This document shows positions 46,651 to 57,286 of a stretch of DNA of 64,000 nt, piece by piece (position 1 is the first letter of the stretch; the number at the start of each line of letters is the position of its first letter). This stretch comes from Candolleomyces eurysporus. Taxonomy: Eukaryota; Basidiomycota; Agaricomycetes; Agaricales; Psathyrellaceae. Under the pieces are notes generated by a model. The model made no database searches. It was given only the letters and a program-made list of their open reading frames with translations, and was not told where the DNA came from. The stretch covers positions 44,971 through 108,970 of the forward strand of contig JANBPK010000865.1 of assembly GCA_027579435.1 (NCBI GenBank). Reading direction: 5' to 3'. A program made the position numbers and the translations under genes.

Positions 46651-47722
46651 CGCTTTTCAGAACTGCCTGAAGATGTGGGGATGCTGATATTTCAGCTCAT
46701 CGCAGAAGCAGATGGGGAGACTGGGCGCTCTTGTGCCCTCGTATCACAGAAAGTCAATGCCTGGTGGGTCGATTGTCGCAAGGACACGCTTATCCAGTAT
46801 TAAATCACATTTTCAAGGGTGGAACCCATCCTTTTTCGCAATATTGCAATAAGGGACGATTCTCAACTGGCAACTTTCCATCGTCAATACATTAGGAGCT
46901 CGAAGTGGAGAAAACCTCGACAGTTCTTCGAACTGCATGTTAAATCCCTCATCCTCGTATTTGGCGCTCTCCACAAATCCTACGACAGCGATTTTGTGGT
47001 AGCAATGGCTATTCTCAAACTGTGTTCCAATGTCGAGACGCTGGCTCTTCCAGGGTTTTTCTCACATGTCAAACAGCGAAATGCCTTGCGAGATCTCCAG
47101 AAGTTTATGACATCCCCAGGCCTCTCACCACGTCGACTTTATATCGGAAGCACTCTATTCCCTCGAAAGCAACTCCACTTCTCCCATCCTATCTTCCAGC
47201 GAGTAACGCACCTGGAATTCCTGCGCTGGGTGACCCACTCGGAGAAATGGGGCTGGAGCACACTGCGATGCCTCACACATCTAACCCACCTGTCGCTACT
47301 CTTTGAGCCTAATAGGGAGGGAGCGTGCTGCAAATGGGCTGGAAGAATTTCCACTCTGTGCTCGCAGCATCTTCGCGTCTTTATTCTCTGGGTGGACTCG
47401 TGTATTCCCGAGGATCAAGTAGAAGCCATTCGTAGCGGTAGCATCGACTCGCGATTAGTCCTTGGTTATTTGGACGTGGAGCCGGAGTACACCAGTCCTA
47501 TGGGACCGTACACGATGGTGCGCTCATACGGGAGTTTGATCTACCATAGAACTGTGCTGCAGGACGAGAGTCCTCACAGCTCCTCAGATCGACAAGATTT
47601 CTGGGCTGACGCCGAAGACATCATCGAGAGTCGTCGTCAAGCTAAACTACAGGTAAGGCGCTTCGATCTTTCTGCGACTCGATAGTAATTAACTTGCCTA
47701 TCTGCAGCAGACCACAGCCTAA
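46504..47722 (+). CDS. F-box-like protein, tandem copy 2 with repeat-expanded N-terminus
   Basis: Exons 46504-46763, 46818-47652 and 47708-47722. The N-terminal decapeptide MIFNPVKKFQ is followed by four more copies (KIFKPDNKSQ, KIFKPGNKPQ, KIFNPDNKSQ, EIFNPDNKFR), then the same F-box-like FSELPEDVGMLIFQLIAEA as copy 1. After the split Trp codon the body reads VEPILFRNIAIRDDSQL, HVKSLILVFGA, CSNVETLALPGFF, MTSPGLSPRRLYIGS, LRCLTHLTHLSLLF and AEDIIESRRQAKLQ, ending in QTTA. It is roughly 85-90% identical to copy 1 by eye and fully open, so it appears functional. The Lys/Asn/Pro-rich array lengthens the flexible head before the F-box. Role in an SCF complex is inferred. Confidence 0.75.
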
Positions 47723-48413
47723 ATCATTGATATGCCTCCTGTCCAACGCTCAACGCTCAACCGGCACGCAGATAAACCCATCCCCAGAAGATAACAGCAA
47801 TCCTCCCATCCCATCTCTCAAGACGCCACACGAATATTGTCCACAGCTAATCCCGCTCATTAAAATGGCACGCGGTACAAGACCCGACATGGCCAATATT
47901 AATCTGCTTCGTCTAGTGTTTATTCTCGGTCAAGTTGGAATCTCGTTACCAGATGACCCTGTTTGCATCCATGTACGAATAGCGACGCCAAGTAGTCTGG
48001 ACCCCAACGTGTCTTTTCTGTATCTACTGCCCACTATATCCAAACCTATGATGTCCGTCTCCTTTCTACGAATATATCAGAGATTTACCTTTACCCCTCT
48101 CATCGGTAGCAGCCATGGCTACGCTCCGTGACGCGTACGTTGTATCTTCTCTGAACCATGTCATTTACAGCCTAACAGTGCTGAACGGTTGAAAGCGGCC
48201 GCTCATGTTCATCATGCTCGTCGCAGCTACTTCAGGAATGAAAGGATGAATGAGTCTCCTCCAGCCATGCGTGTTGGACAATCGCAGTCCTTCGCACCCA
48301 TGGACCGGGGTTTCAAATAGCGCTTTTCAAAGAAGTAAGGAAGAAAAGAATTATGTATACATTGATTATGACTCCAGAGGAAGGACATGCAACGAGTAGG
48401 CAATTGATACGAA
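47723..48413. other. 3' flank of tandem copy 2
   Basis: Non-coding sequence matching 45599-46290, lying between the convergent F-box-like gene and RPN9. A frame at 47694-48131 is open for 145 codons, but the equivalent frame in the first unit is broken, so I do not regard it as coding. Confidence 0.5.
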
Positions 48414-49840
48414 TCACGAACTTGTCAAAACCTCTGGCGCTATCCGCTTCTCGACAGTGTTGAGTTTATTAACCCACTCATCCAACCGTTTGGCCAACCC
48501 GCCAATCTGCTCTCTTGAGAGCACTCGAGGCTGTACCCATGTGATCTGGGCTTTCTCTTCCACCTGGTCCAGCGAGCCACGGATCAGCTTCAAGCTGCAA
48601 AGGACGAGAAGTCAGTCGGGTGCGCAAGTAGAATACGGAAGAATTGGTGCGTCGTACCTGAGAGCTTTCATCACCAGATGTTCGACCTCGTTAACTGGCA
48701 GCCTTGTCTCCTCAGCAATCGTCTGGAAGCTCATAGTGCGGTCATTAGCATGTCGCTTAAACACCGACTCGATGAGGGCCATCAAACAGATCTTCTGACG
48801 GAGGAAGGCAAAGTTCTCTTGCAGAATTGGTTCTTTGGGGAAGAGGGGAGCGAGGGCTTCGAATTTGCCGATATTCCCTTCGTTGAAGGTGAACAGCAGC
48901 TTCTTGATCCATTCGTGCTGTGTTCCGTCTAGCGAGTCGAGGATGGGGTGCATGAGCTAACAAGTAGATCAATGAGTCGGTGTCAAATAGATATGAAAGG
49001 GAAGGTGGACGTACAAGTTCGCCAAAGTTGTAGATGGTGTCTCCGAGGAAAGCTGAGATGCTGAGGTCGTGAGCGCGAAGCAGACGTTCTTCTGCAGTCA
49101 GATCTTTCTCTGGGTCGACACATGCGAGGTACAAGAGTGAATGGCGGTAGTACGGTGCGTATTCCGCTTTCGCCTAGCATAACATGAGTTGATTGCAAGA
49201 GAGAATACCAAAAGGTAAAGAACCTTGTAGTAGTCGGCTGCAACGCCATAGTAGGCGGCGTTCACTGAACCTTCTACTCCGTCCAATGGATCGAGGATCT
49301 TCCACGCGCTATCCATGTCCGTCTTCGTCCCCTCGAGATCTCCGTAGACGAGCTTTGCATGTGCGATTGATGCAAGCAGCAAAACATGGGCCTCTTTCGC
49401 GCTTTCGGTGTCAATTCGGGAAAGGAGAGATGTGAGGAAGGAGAGATGGGTTTGGGGGNTCTGATAGCAGCGAAATTAGGTTCATTGTAATCTGAAAGGC
49501 AAACGCACGCACTGTCAATGTCTTTCGACACCTTTACACCCATTTCGACCAAACGCAGCTGATTGATCTTGCTCTCGAAATCTCGAACGAAGCGTTCGAA
49601 TACATCGACTCGATAAGGTCGTGCCGAAGGCTGATCAAAGAATTGGAACAGCTTTTTCGTTAGCTGATGCCATAGCCTATTGAGATAAATACCTGTTCCA
49701 GTAAAATATTGAACCACTTACTTGCGACTGTACAAATTCCGGAATGATTCAAAGTATGGGTGCAGCTCTGCAGGGGTTGCGGACAGTGCAGTGCCTATGA
49801 ATTCATCCAGATTCAGCTTTTGAGGCTGTGGGGTCGCCAT
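48414..49840 (-). CDS. RPN9: 26S proteasome regulatory subunit Rpn9 (PSMD13)
   Basis: Non-ATPase lid subunit of the 26S proteasome with a C-terminal PCI domain that helps assemble the lid. The start is at 49840 (MATPQPQKLNLDEFIGTALS). In order: LYSRKLWHQLTKKLFQFFDQP, FVRDFESKINQLRLVEMGVKVSKDID, HVLLLASIAHAKLVYGDLE, VNAAYYGVAADYYK, YYRHSLLYLACVDPEKDL, DLSISAFLGDTIYNFGELL, LLFTFNEGNIGKFEAL, and the PCI winged helix LMALIESVFKRHANDRTMSF with TRLPVNEVEHLVMKAL. The end is VQPRVLSREQIGGLAKRLDEW and KRIAPEVLTSS, with TGA at 48414. At least six introns are present; an N at 49459 lies near an exon edge. The gene is intact and single-copy, but its last ten or so codons were copied into the neighbouring tandem duplication. 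Confidence 0.95.
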
Positions 49841-52152
49841 TTGAGATTTTCCTTGAGCTCAGGGAGGGAAATAGGTCGAGGTCGAGATGAAAGCCTGGTT
49901 GAATTTAAATTGCCCCGTCCAAGCGAGCGTCATGGACGTGACGCGTCTATTTGGCAGGAGTTGCTTAGGAAGGTAACGCCAAACAGTGGCAAACGCACCT
50001 CCACCCACCATCAACATCTACAAGCACACTCTCGTCTGCTGGGGGTAACTTCGCAAACATTGCGTCGATATAAATTCTGTATATAACTCAGGACTTTCTC
50101 TGGATTCCACATACCTTTGAGATTTCTCTAGATCTCATGTGCCCCTGCGCTTTTTCTGAACCACGAGTACGAGCACGAACGAAGACGAAAAATCATGTCT
50201 TGGACAAATCTATGACCAACGTTTTACGTGTTCTTAGTCGGCAGTATACCAAGATTCTAGCGAACTGGACGGCTATATGAAACCCTGAGGCCCACTTGGG
50301 AGCACCAGGAAAAGAGGCATCCACGAGTGGTGCCGTCAAACCGATCATTGGGACGACAAGCATGCTTGCTTAATCTACCCTTGGAGGGCAGACGTGTCAG
50401 TTTTCGGCGCCGTCCCTGTATATAGCCATATACACAGCTAGATACTGGGTAATCGTGGGATGACAAGGGTTGGCTGTATCTTTATGTCCACCCGAAAGGC
50501 GGACATGTCAATTAGGGTTTCCCCTCAACCCACACTTAGCACCGCTCCCGTACCGAAGCTGTTGAGCGAGACGGCAAGAATGCCTGACCGGGCCTACATA
50601 TCGAGCTAACTGGGCTCCAGTGGCGTCACAAAAGGGACCCTGGACTCATCAGTGGAAGAAGGACCACGAGGCTTTAGAGTGTGCATAACTTGCGCTGTAT
50701 CTCGGACAGTACAGAGGGCCCAAGAATAAAATGATAAACGATATGGAGGGGCGCAGAATTCGAAAGCCAGTGCACGGCGAGGCCCTTGAAATTTTAGCCG
50801 GTGGCTGACCTGCCTGCCCAAAATTAGCAGCAGAATCTGATGTTCGACTAATTGTCTAGAGGTGGCTAACGGTTGGCTGATGGTTGGCATCTAGGGCTTT
50901 CCATATCTTCTTCCCAGGTGTTGTTACTGGGCCCCACACTGCGAGACATTCCTTCCCCTCAAGTCACAACAATGAAAAAACAAGGTAGTGCTTTTCAGAG
51001 GCGGTATGTGTCCTTTGTTCCCTTGTAGCCACTGTGGGCATCGGTTACCAAGTGTCAGCAACATTTGACATATGGGCGTCTGTGGACTCCAAGGATTGAT
51101 TATTGTGTACCAATTTCAAGCGTGTTGATACTTGACTCGATTGCGAAGTATCAGCTACATTTTTTTNCTCTGTAAAAGACTGCGTCCGCCTTTTGGGTGA
51201 CTAAATCTGCCTCAATATTCGCTAGTCTTTAAATACGTTTTGCGTGCATCCTGCAGCGCGCAAAATGGCTGGACCCCAACAGTGTCCCGCAAATGGCTTA
51301 TTTTCCTCTCATAATCGACCAAGCAAAGCGTTCAATGCCTTGCAGCTTTGTCCTGGTTTGCTATTAAGCTCACCGAGAACAATAGACAAGGCAAAACGGA
51401 AATACGTTATATACTATCGATATAGAGACTTATCATTGTGGTGTTGGCGAGTCATACAATAAGATAAGTAGAGTAGTGGTCAAATGCCCTCAAGCGGAGA
51501 ATTTGGCCAGAAAGTAACATTTTTTAGTTATTAACAGATCAGTCACTTCTGACTATTATCTTTTTCGTTGGCGCCATCGTTTACGAGGCGGTGCGATCCT
51601 GATCAATATATTTTCGATGTGCAACCCTTTGCGGGGCTCAAAATCATTGGATCCCAGCAGTGGGTTGAAGTCACCTTGGCGCCTAGATAAGACTAGGCTC
51701 GGAAGCCTCCGTTACTTCCACCATCCTTCATTTCCATTTTCTATCTACTAACCCCTCACACTGGGCCGGATAGCGACCAGCTCGAGTCTACACATATATC
51801 TTATCTAGATAATTGATGGTGACCGCCCACATCCAAGACGTCTGCCTTGGAAGTCTTTTGTGCAGACAAGGGTTGCTAGGGAGTGCGTAAGGTATGATTC
51901 ACCTTGTCAGTGTCAATGTCCCAACACAAGGAAATTGACAAGTTCTGAACTGCCTTGCGAAGATTAACTCTCGGTATCGTCCCCCACGGCAGTCACTGGT
52001 CTAGGGTTCTTCGGCCTTTAAGTGGGATATAAAGACGAACGCTGAAAGATTCATTGCTTCCAACATCGTCCAATACATCCAGCCATTTCCCTTCCAAGTC
52101 CATTCTCAATCCCTTCAAACCAGCCTCAGACTACCACTTGTCTTATCAGATC
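49841..52152. other. Gene-poor spacer
   Basis: About 2.3 kb. The first 200 bases are the RPN9 promoter region. The remainder has only short, overlapping frames and one N near 51167. No terminal repeats or transposon protein motifs are visible. The last 130 bases contain the promoter and CT-rich leader of the next gene. Confidence 0.45.
52028..52033 (+). promoter_or_regulatory. TATA box of NNNxY-family gene 1
   Basis: TATAAA sits 120 bases before the ATG at 52153 in a context typical of fungal core promoters. Role inferred from position. Confidence 0.5.
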
Positions 52153-52873
52153 ATGTCTACACCAAACAACACCCCGCTGAGTTTCATGAGCGGCGCTCAC
52201 AACTTCAAGATTCCGAACCTTACTGTCAACGGAGGCAATGATAACCGCAAGGATTACAGAACCACCAACAACGCCGAGTTCATGATCCATAATAACAACC
52301 AGTACATGGGCGGGGCCAAGCACTATAACCCTATTACAGGTCAGTCTTATACACTTCAACATTGACAAGACGCGCATCTGAGGAAACTAATCAATTCAAC
52401 TCGAATGGTAGTTGGAGGCAATTCTAAAAGAACTACACCCAACTTCCACGCAGACGCTTTCGGTGAGCGCGAGCCAAGCGCTGCCCGTCCCACTGGTTCG
52501 AACCCTCAGCCTCAGTCCAGTGAGGCCCAGGAGCCGCTGAGGACTCCTTCGCGTACCACGAGACTACCGACCGAAGATACCGGTAGACTCGCCGGGACCA
52601 GTGCCAGTGGGGACTTGGCTGTGCCACTCCCTGCTGAGCAAATGGTTCTACAGTTTCTCCAGTCCGTTATCAAGATGCTTTTGGTTTTTTTTCTTCGGGC
52701 TTCCCTTCGTGGCTCCTGCTAAGCCCAAGGGTAGCGTGTTGGAAGAAGACTCAAGCTCAGAGCCTACTCCTGTTTCGGCGGGCTCTGTTCGTAGGGCTGA
52801 GACCGGGCCAGCTATGCGCCATAATCTTTCTGGTCTCAACCGTCCCATGGCCAGTGGTTTACCTACTCTTTAG
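52153..52873 (+). CDS. NNNxY-family protein 1 with hydrophobic C-terminal segment (frame broken at a T8 run)
   Basis: Exon 1 is 52153-52339, and exon 2 starts at 52412. The head reads MSTPNNTPLSFMSGAHNFKI, then LTVNGG, then FMIHNNNQYMGGAKHYNPITG, with a phase-1 intron in that last Gly. Exon 2 is disordered and polar, then turns hydrophobic: EQMVLQFLQSVIKMLLVFF. The literal frame ends at 52722 after a run of eight T (52685-52692). With seven T it continues FGLPFVAPAKPKG and a Ser/Glu-rich tail to TAG at 52873. The SGAHNFKI stretch resembles amyloid-like N-terminal motifs in some basidiomycete NLR-type proteins, and the hydrophobic segment could be membrane-active or a helix anchor; both are inference. 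The NNNxYxxGxxHxNPIxxG pattern and intron phase are shared with the genes at 55651 and 61299. No known function. Confidence 0.6.
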
Positions 52874-53220
52874 TTTGGTTTCGGACTTCTCTTATCGTAT
52901 GCTCGCGCGATTGGGAATTCAAGAAAAGTACAATAATAGTTTGTAGATTCAATATAATGGCTTGATTCGAAAACTTCGAGAAAGATGAGATGATGTTCAA
53001 GAGCTCGCAATCAAGCTCCCATGTTTGATTTATCTCCATAGCGAAATAGGCAACGGAGACAGGGACAAAGGCAGGATTTCGCAAGCCAATTTCGGATTCG
53101 TGAGAACCTGCAACGCATGTAAGCGTGATCGATGATCGACGCCTGCGCACCGTGCTTGCTTTACTTTCGCCCCTCTTCAGATCCTTCCGACAGCCAGTAT
53201 CTCTCCCTTCTAGTAGAACC

Positions 53221-54351
53221 ATGCATGAACCCTCAAAGAAACTTCGCCTCGGAGACTTGCCAGAAGATATCGGAAGGATGATATTCGAATCCATCACAGA
53301 TTCGGATCGGAAGACCGGCTTTGCATGTGCCCTTGTTTCGAGAAAGGTCAACCTCTGGTGCGTGCCTTTTTACCTACAATGCTCGGTCAATTTCACCTTT
53401 CATTACAGGGTCGAACCCTTTCTCTACCGCCATGCCTTAATAAACCGTCGGGACCAACTGTCCCAATTTCATCGCACGATCCGCCACTCTCGATTGGGCA
53501 AAACCCCGAAATTCTTCGCCTCGCACGTTAAATCGCTAGTCATTGTCCTGGGGTCCATATATACAAGTGGAAGTTCGCACCTCGAGAAAATACTCGAAAT
53601 TCTCGAAGCATGTCCGAACGTCGAGATGCTAGCGTTCTCGGGGCACCTTATCACGAACCGACAAAGCTGGACGTCTTCCCAAAACCTCTTGGACTTTATG
53701 GCCTCTCCTGGCCTTTCACCCCGCCGACTATATATTGGGAGCAAACTCTTCCATGACAACCAACGACATTTCTCCCATTCCATCTTTCAGAATGCAACGC
53801 ACGTCGAATTGATATGCCAACGCGATTTTGGGGACAGTTTGAAGGAACAATGGGATTGGGATACGTTGCGGTACCTCAATAACCTGACGCACCTGTCAGT
53901 GTATTTCGAACCCACTTGGGAAAGGGCCTCGTACGCTGAGTGTGTCGAGAGAACGATATCAGCGTGCCCGCAGTCCCTCCGCGTTTTCGTCGCATGGTTG
54001 ATGGTCAGTGGTCCTGTTTCACTCAGAGATGGTTTGAGAGCTATTCAGGAGGGGTATCTGGATGAGCGGGTGGTGCTTGGGTACGTCGCGTGGACTCATG
54101 TAGGGGTAAAGAATGGACCACATCCCTACTCGCTCATTCGCTCTTATGAAGATATGGATAATGGGACCTACCAGTGGGACTTAGCGGCGAACAGCTGCTC
54201 AGATGGAGAGGGTGGGACGAGCATATGGACACTGGCGGAGGAAATAATTGAGAGACGACGGACTCGCAGGGCTCTTCAGGTATGAATTTCCGTTTTGAGT
54301 TATGTCAATAATCTAATATTTACATTCTTTTAGGATGGTGAGATTAGCTAA
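53221..54351 (+). CDS. F-box-like protein, distant paralogue
   Basis: Exons 53221-53357, 53409 to about 54279, and 54334-54351. It starts MHEPSKKLRLGDLPEDIGRM, an F-box-like head with the same LPED core, followed by ACALVSRKVNLW, whose W codon is split by an intron as in the tandem copies. The first intron (53358-53408) is 51 nt and free of stops, so retention would also be in frame. The body carries VEPFLYRHALINRRDQL, HVKSLVIVLGS, CPNVEMLAFSG, MASPGLSPRRLYIGSKLF, LRYLNNLTHLSVYF and AEEIIERRRTRRALQ, ending DGEIS after a last small intron. Similarity to the genes at 44494 and 46504 runs along the whole length but is much lower than between those two. A decayed copy is visible at about 60170-60670. 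Role in SCF-type ubiquitination is inferred. Confidence 0.72.
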
Positions 54352-55650
54352 CCGTATTTCCCTTTTCCTCGACGACGACCCTTCGGCCTGGAAGAGACAG
54401 ACGTTTTCATAGATCCATGTATATTAGGCACACCTTCCCCTTCAAGTTGTACAGGATCCGACCTTATCTTCAATCGTCACCATACGACGCGGGGGACTCA
54501 TGAGTGTCTGCGGGTGTTGTACAACGTGATACTTAATGACAGTTGGGTCCTGTCTTGGCGTTTTCCCGTTGAGAACTCGTTAGATACTTTGTTTATGCAT
54601 AATAGGAACAAAAGTCTTCCCCCTTGTCAAAATAAGCTGAGTTTACGCCCAGACAGGCGACGGAGAAGATTGAGTGGCTCGGCGAGTCGCCGAGAGATTA
54701 CTGTAACACCACGCTCCCGGCTACGGTGCTCTTGGTACTAGCCTCGAAGAGCGTGTTAACCTAAAATTATGCACAGCGACATTCAGTGCGTGTGCTGTGG
54801 TTCGTGGCTCGTGCGTGCCAGAGCTACGAACACGAATACTTGATACTGTACGAAACGGGGTATTTCCGCAGACTGTGACTTAGGCGCGGCAATAACGGGC
54901 AAATAAAATTTCGCAGCTGCTATTCCATGCTGTGTACGGCAGGCACACCTCCGATAAACGGGTCTTCGTTTCTTCTCTTTGTCTCTTTCTTTGCACAGTG
55001 CTGCATAGTCTATTTCAGAAGATACACATATCATTCCACCGCCACCATAAAATGTGCACACCCTTCGTCCAATCAACATTTTGATGGACATGCTGTAAAC
55101 ATGGGCCGACGATTATAATGTGTTTCCAGTGGAAATGAATTCGAAGACCACAAAAGCCTATCAGCCTGGACTTAGTAACAACCTGCAAAATTTCCTATCT
55201 GCGGTGCGAGTCGGAACACTTTGCCAGCCGCCGAGTCTCCAACTTGATGGCCGCTGATGTGTACCACTAAGCGACATCGGGACCGGAATTCGGGTCGTCT
55301 GGGAGCCTTACGGTCGTTCCAGCACATACTCGTTCAGCCTGCAACTAGGTTCGCTCCCAATGTTCGTGGAGAAGCCCCACATGGCTGAGAGAAGATTGGG
55401 GCATAGTCTTTAGCAACAGCCTCATCACAACAACAAAGTAATTTCCACCCACGGTGTAATAAACGGGGTACAAAGGCGGTAGGTTCTATTGTAATCTTTA
55501 CAGTTTGCACGGCATCCTCCGTCCTCGCTACTTAAACGTCTGCCCTGTTCTTGGTTGTACTCGTGTTACTCACTTGGACCCACAGCTCTTCAATTAATTC
55601 CAGCCCAGCTTTCACCAAGAAAACGATTCTCCGAGTCCTCCAGAGACTCA
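54352..55650. other. Intergenic region
   Basis: About 1.3 kb between the F-box-like gene and NNNxY-family gene 2. The CACGCTCCCGGCTACGGTGC stretch at about 54710 has a counterpart near 60630 in the duplicate. No supportable gene. Confidence 0.45.
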
Positions 55651-57286
55651 ATGCCGACCACGCCAGACGTGTCCCGTACAAACGTTCTCGCAGGCGCCCG
55701 TGATTTTTCCTTTGGAGACTTAAAAATCGTCGAAACCGATAAAAGCACTCGGAATATTCAGACGGGGGGTATATCGGTGTCAAACAATAATACGTATCAC
55801 CCAGGGTCTCAGCATAGTAACCCGATTTTTTATGGTGAGCTCACCTCATTCCCATCTCGCTCTACGCTACTTCTGATGATGCACCTCTGCGTATATAGGG
55901 AACGCAGATGGATCTCCAATGATTGTGCACTATAATCATGGGGCAATGTCGGATCCAGGTGAGTTGGAGTGCTCCATCTACAAGCTAGCCCGGGCTCATC
56001 ATCGTCATTCTAAATGCCGTCATTCTAAATGCTCCATGAATTCAGCTTTGCTACGAAGACATTTTGGACCTGCGACGCGAGTCTCATATGAGCAGCGCCA
56101 GAGGCCTGCTCCCAGGCCTCATCAACCGCACCATCATTCATACCGAGGCGGTAAAGTTTTGTCCCAACTCTTTCTGCTAATGGACATATCGCTGAGACTC
56201 TCCCCTGTTCCCCCCCCCTCCCCTTCACTGCGACTCTAAGGCGGAGGAGCAGGACGGTATCGACTGGACCCATCTCCACCACCTTCCCCTCCACCAGCAC
56301 CCTGGCAATATCCGACGCAGCACAAGCAGCGTGATTCATCCCGAGGGCAGCACTACCAGCAGCCGTATGGTGAGCAATATGAAGAGTACACAGCTGGGGA
56401 GTACACACACGACGCGCAATACGAAGACCCACAGTATCAAGATTCACAATACGACTCTCGCTACATGCGGCACTCACAAAATCAGCATCAGCACCCACAG
56501 TGGCAACAATATCCACAAGAGGGCCAATACCCTCACGATCAGCACCAGCAAGCGTATCCACACTCAACGCCAAATAGCTATACCGAATACCCTCCCCCTT
56601 CTTCTGCTACGGACGGTTCACCCCCGCCTTCGCCCTATCGGGGCCAGGATCAAGCTTACGCCGCTAGTTCACGAGCATCCTACTCTCGATCAGATTCATT
56701 AACTTCAAACAGGGTTCCCCGATTCCAGAGGCAAGAGTCGTATTACTTTACGCCGCCCCAATCTCCCGGGTTTCCGCAAGAACAGCACGAAGACGTCAAC
56801 GAAGAAGGGTCTTTGCCGCAGTCAACGGGAGAGTTCCGAAGAGGAAGTGCCACTGGTAGCAGGAGTGATAGGGAGGTTGGGGTCCTGGCAGAAGAAGCGA
56901 GCCTGCCCAGCCATCATGCACCTGCGCTGCTCGTGGCAGGTGCAGCCGAGCTGCCACCATCGGTTATAAACGAGCCCCAGCACCAGGAACACGATGCTAT
57001 CACTAGCCGTCCCGTTCCTGCACCCGCTGTTACATCAAGGGGCAGCCCCCACTTGCACCTCGCCGAACCATCGACAAGGTCTTCAGAAAAGGGAAAAGAC
57101 AAGGAGAAGGAGAAGGAGAAGGAGAAGAGCAAGAAGAGGGGTAGCTGGATGTCTGCGTTCTTCAAAGGAATGTCCAAGCACTCGAACTCGGAATCAGGGG
57201 AGAGTACCGAGGGTGCAAGTCAGGACGAGAAGGAGTCCAAACGCAAGTCGAAGAGAAGTTCGATCTCGAGATTCGGGAAGAAGTAG
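55651..57286 (+). CDS. NNNxY-family protein 2 with Gln/Tyr-rich middle and basic tail
   Basis: Exons 55651-55834, 55899-55958, 56046-56150 and 56241-57286 give 464 residues in an unbroken frame. The head is MPTTPDVSRTNVLAGARDFS, then NIQTGGISVSNNNTYHPG and QHSNPIFYG, with a phase-1 intron in the last Gly. Exon 2 encodes exactly 20 residues, GNADGSPMIVHYNHGAMSDP. The middle is strongly biased to Gln, Tyr, His and Pro (QHYQQPYGEQYEEYTAGEY, SQNQHQHPQWQQYPQEGQYP), a prion-like low-complexity composition. The C-terminus has a Lys/Glu run (KGKDKEKEKEKEKSKKR) and SWMSAFFKGMSKHS ... SISRFGKK, with an amphipathic basic character. GARDFSFGDLKI echoes the GAHNFKI element of family member 1. Function is unknown; a self-assembling, membrane- or scaffold-associated protein is one reading (inference). 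Confidence 0.72.

Larger units (their letters stand above)
46321..48443 (+). repeat. Tandem duplication, second unit
   Basis: Direct repeat of 44488-46323 with an internal insertion (about 46350-46500) and a 30-bp repeat expansion. Its right end overlaps the terminal coding exon of RPN9 on the minus strand, so the original unit reached into RPN9. Confidence 0.75.

Noticed and set aside
47694..48131. 145-codon plus-strand frame downstream of tandem F-box-like copy 2
   Set aside because: It lies in duplicated 3' flank and the matching frame in unit 1 contains stops, so it is not under coding constraint.
52490..52510. tRNA-like B box (GGTTCGAACCC)
   Set aside because: It lies inside the coding exon of NNNxY-family gene 1, and no A box, acceptor stem or anticodon arm fits around it.
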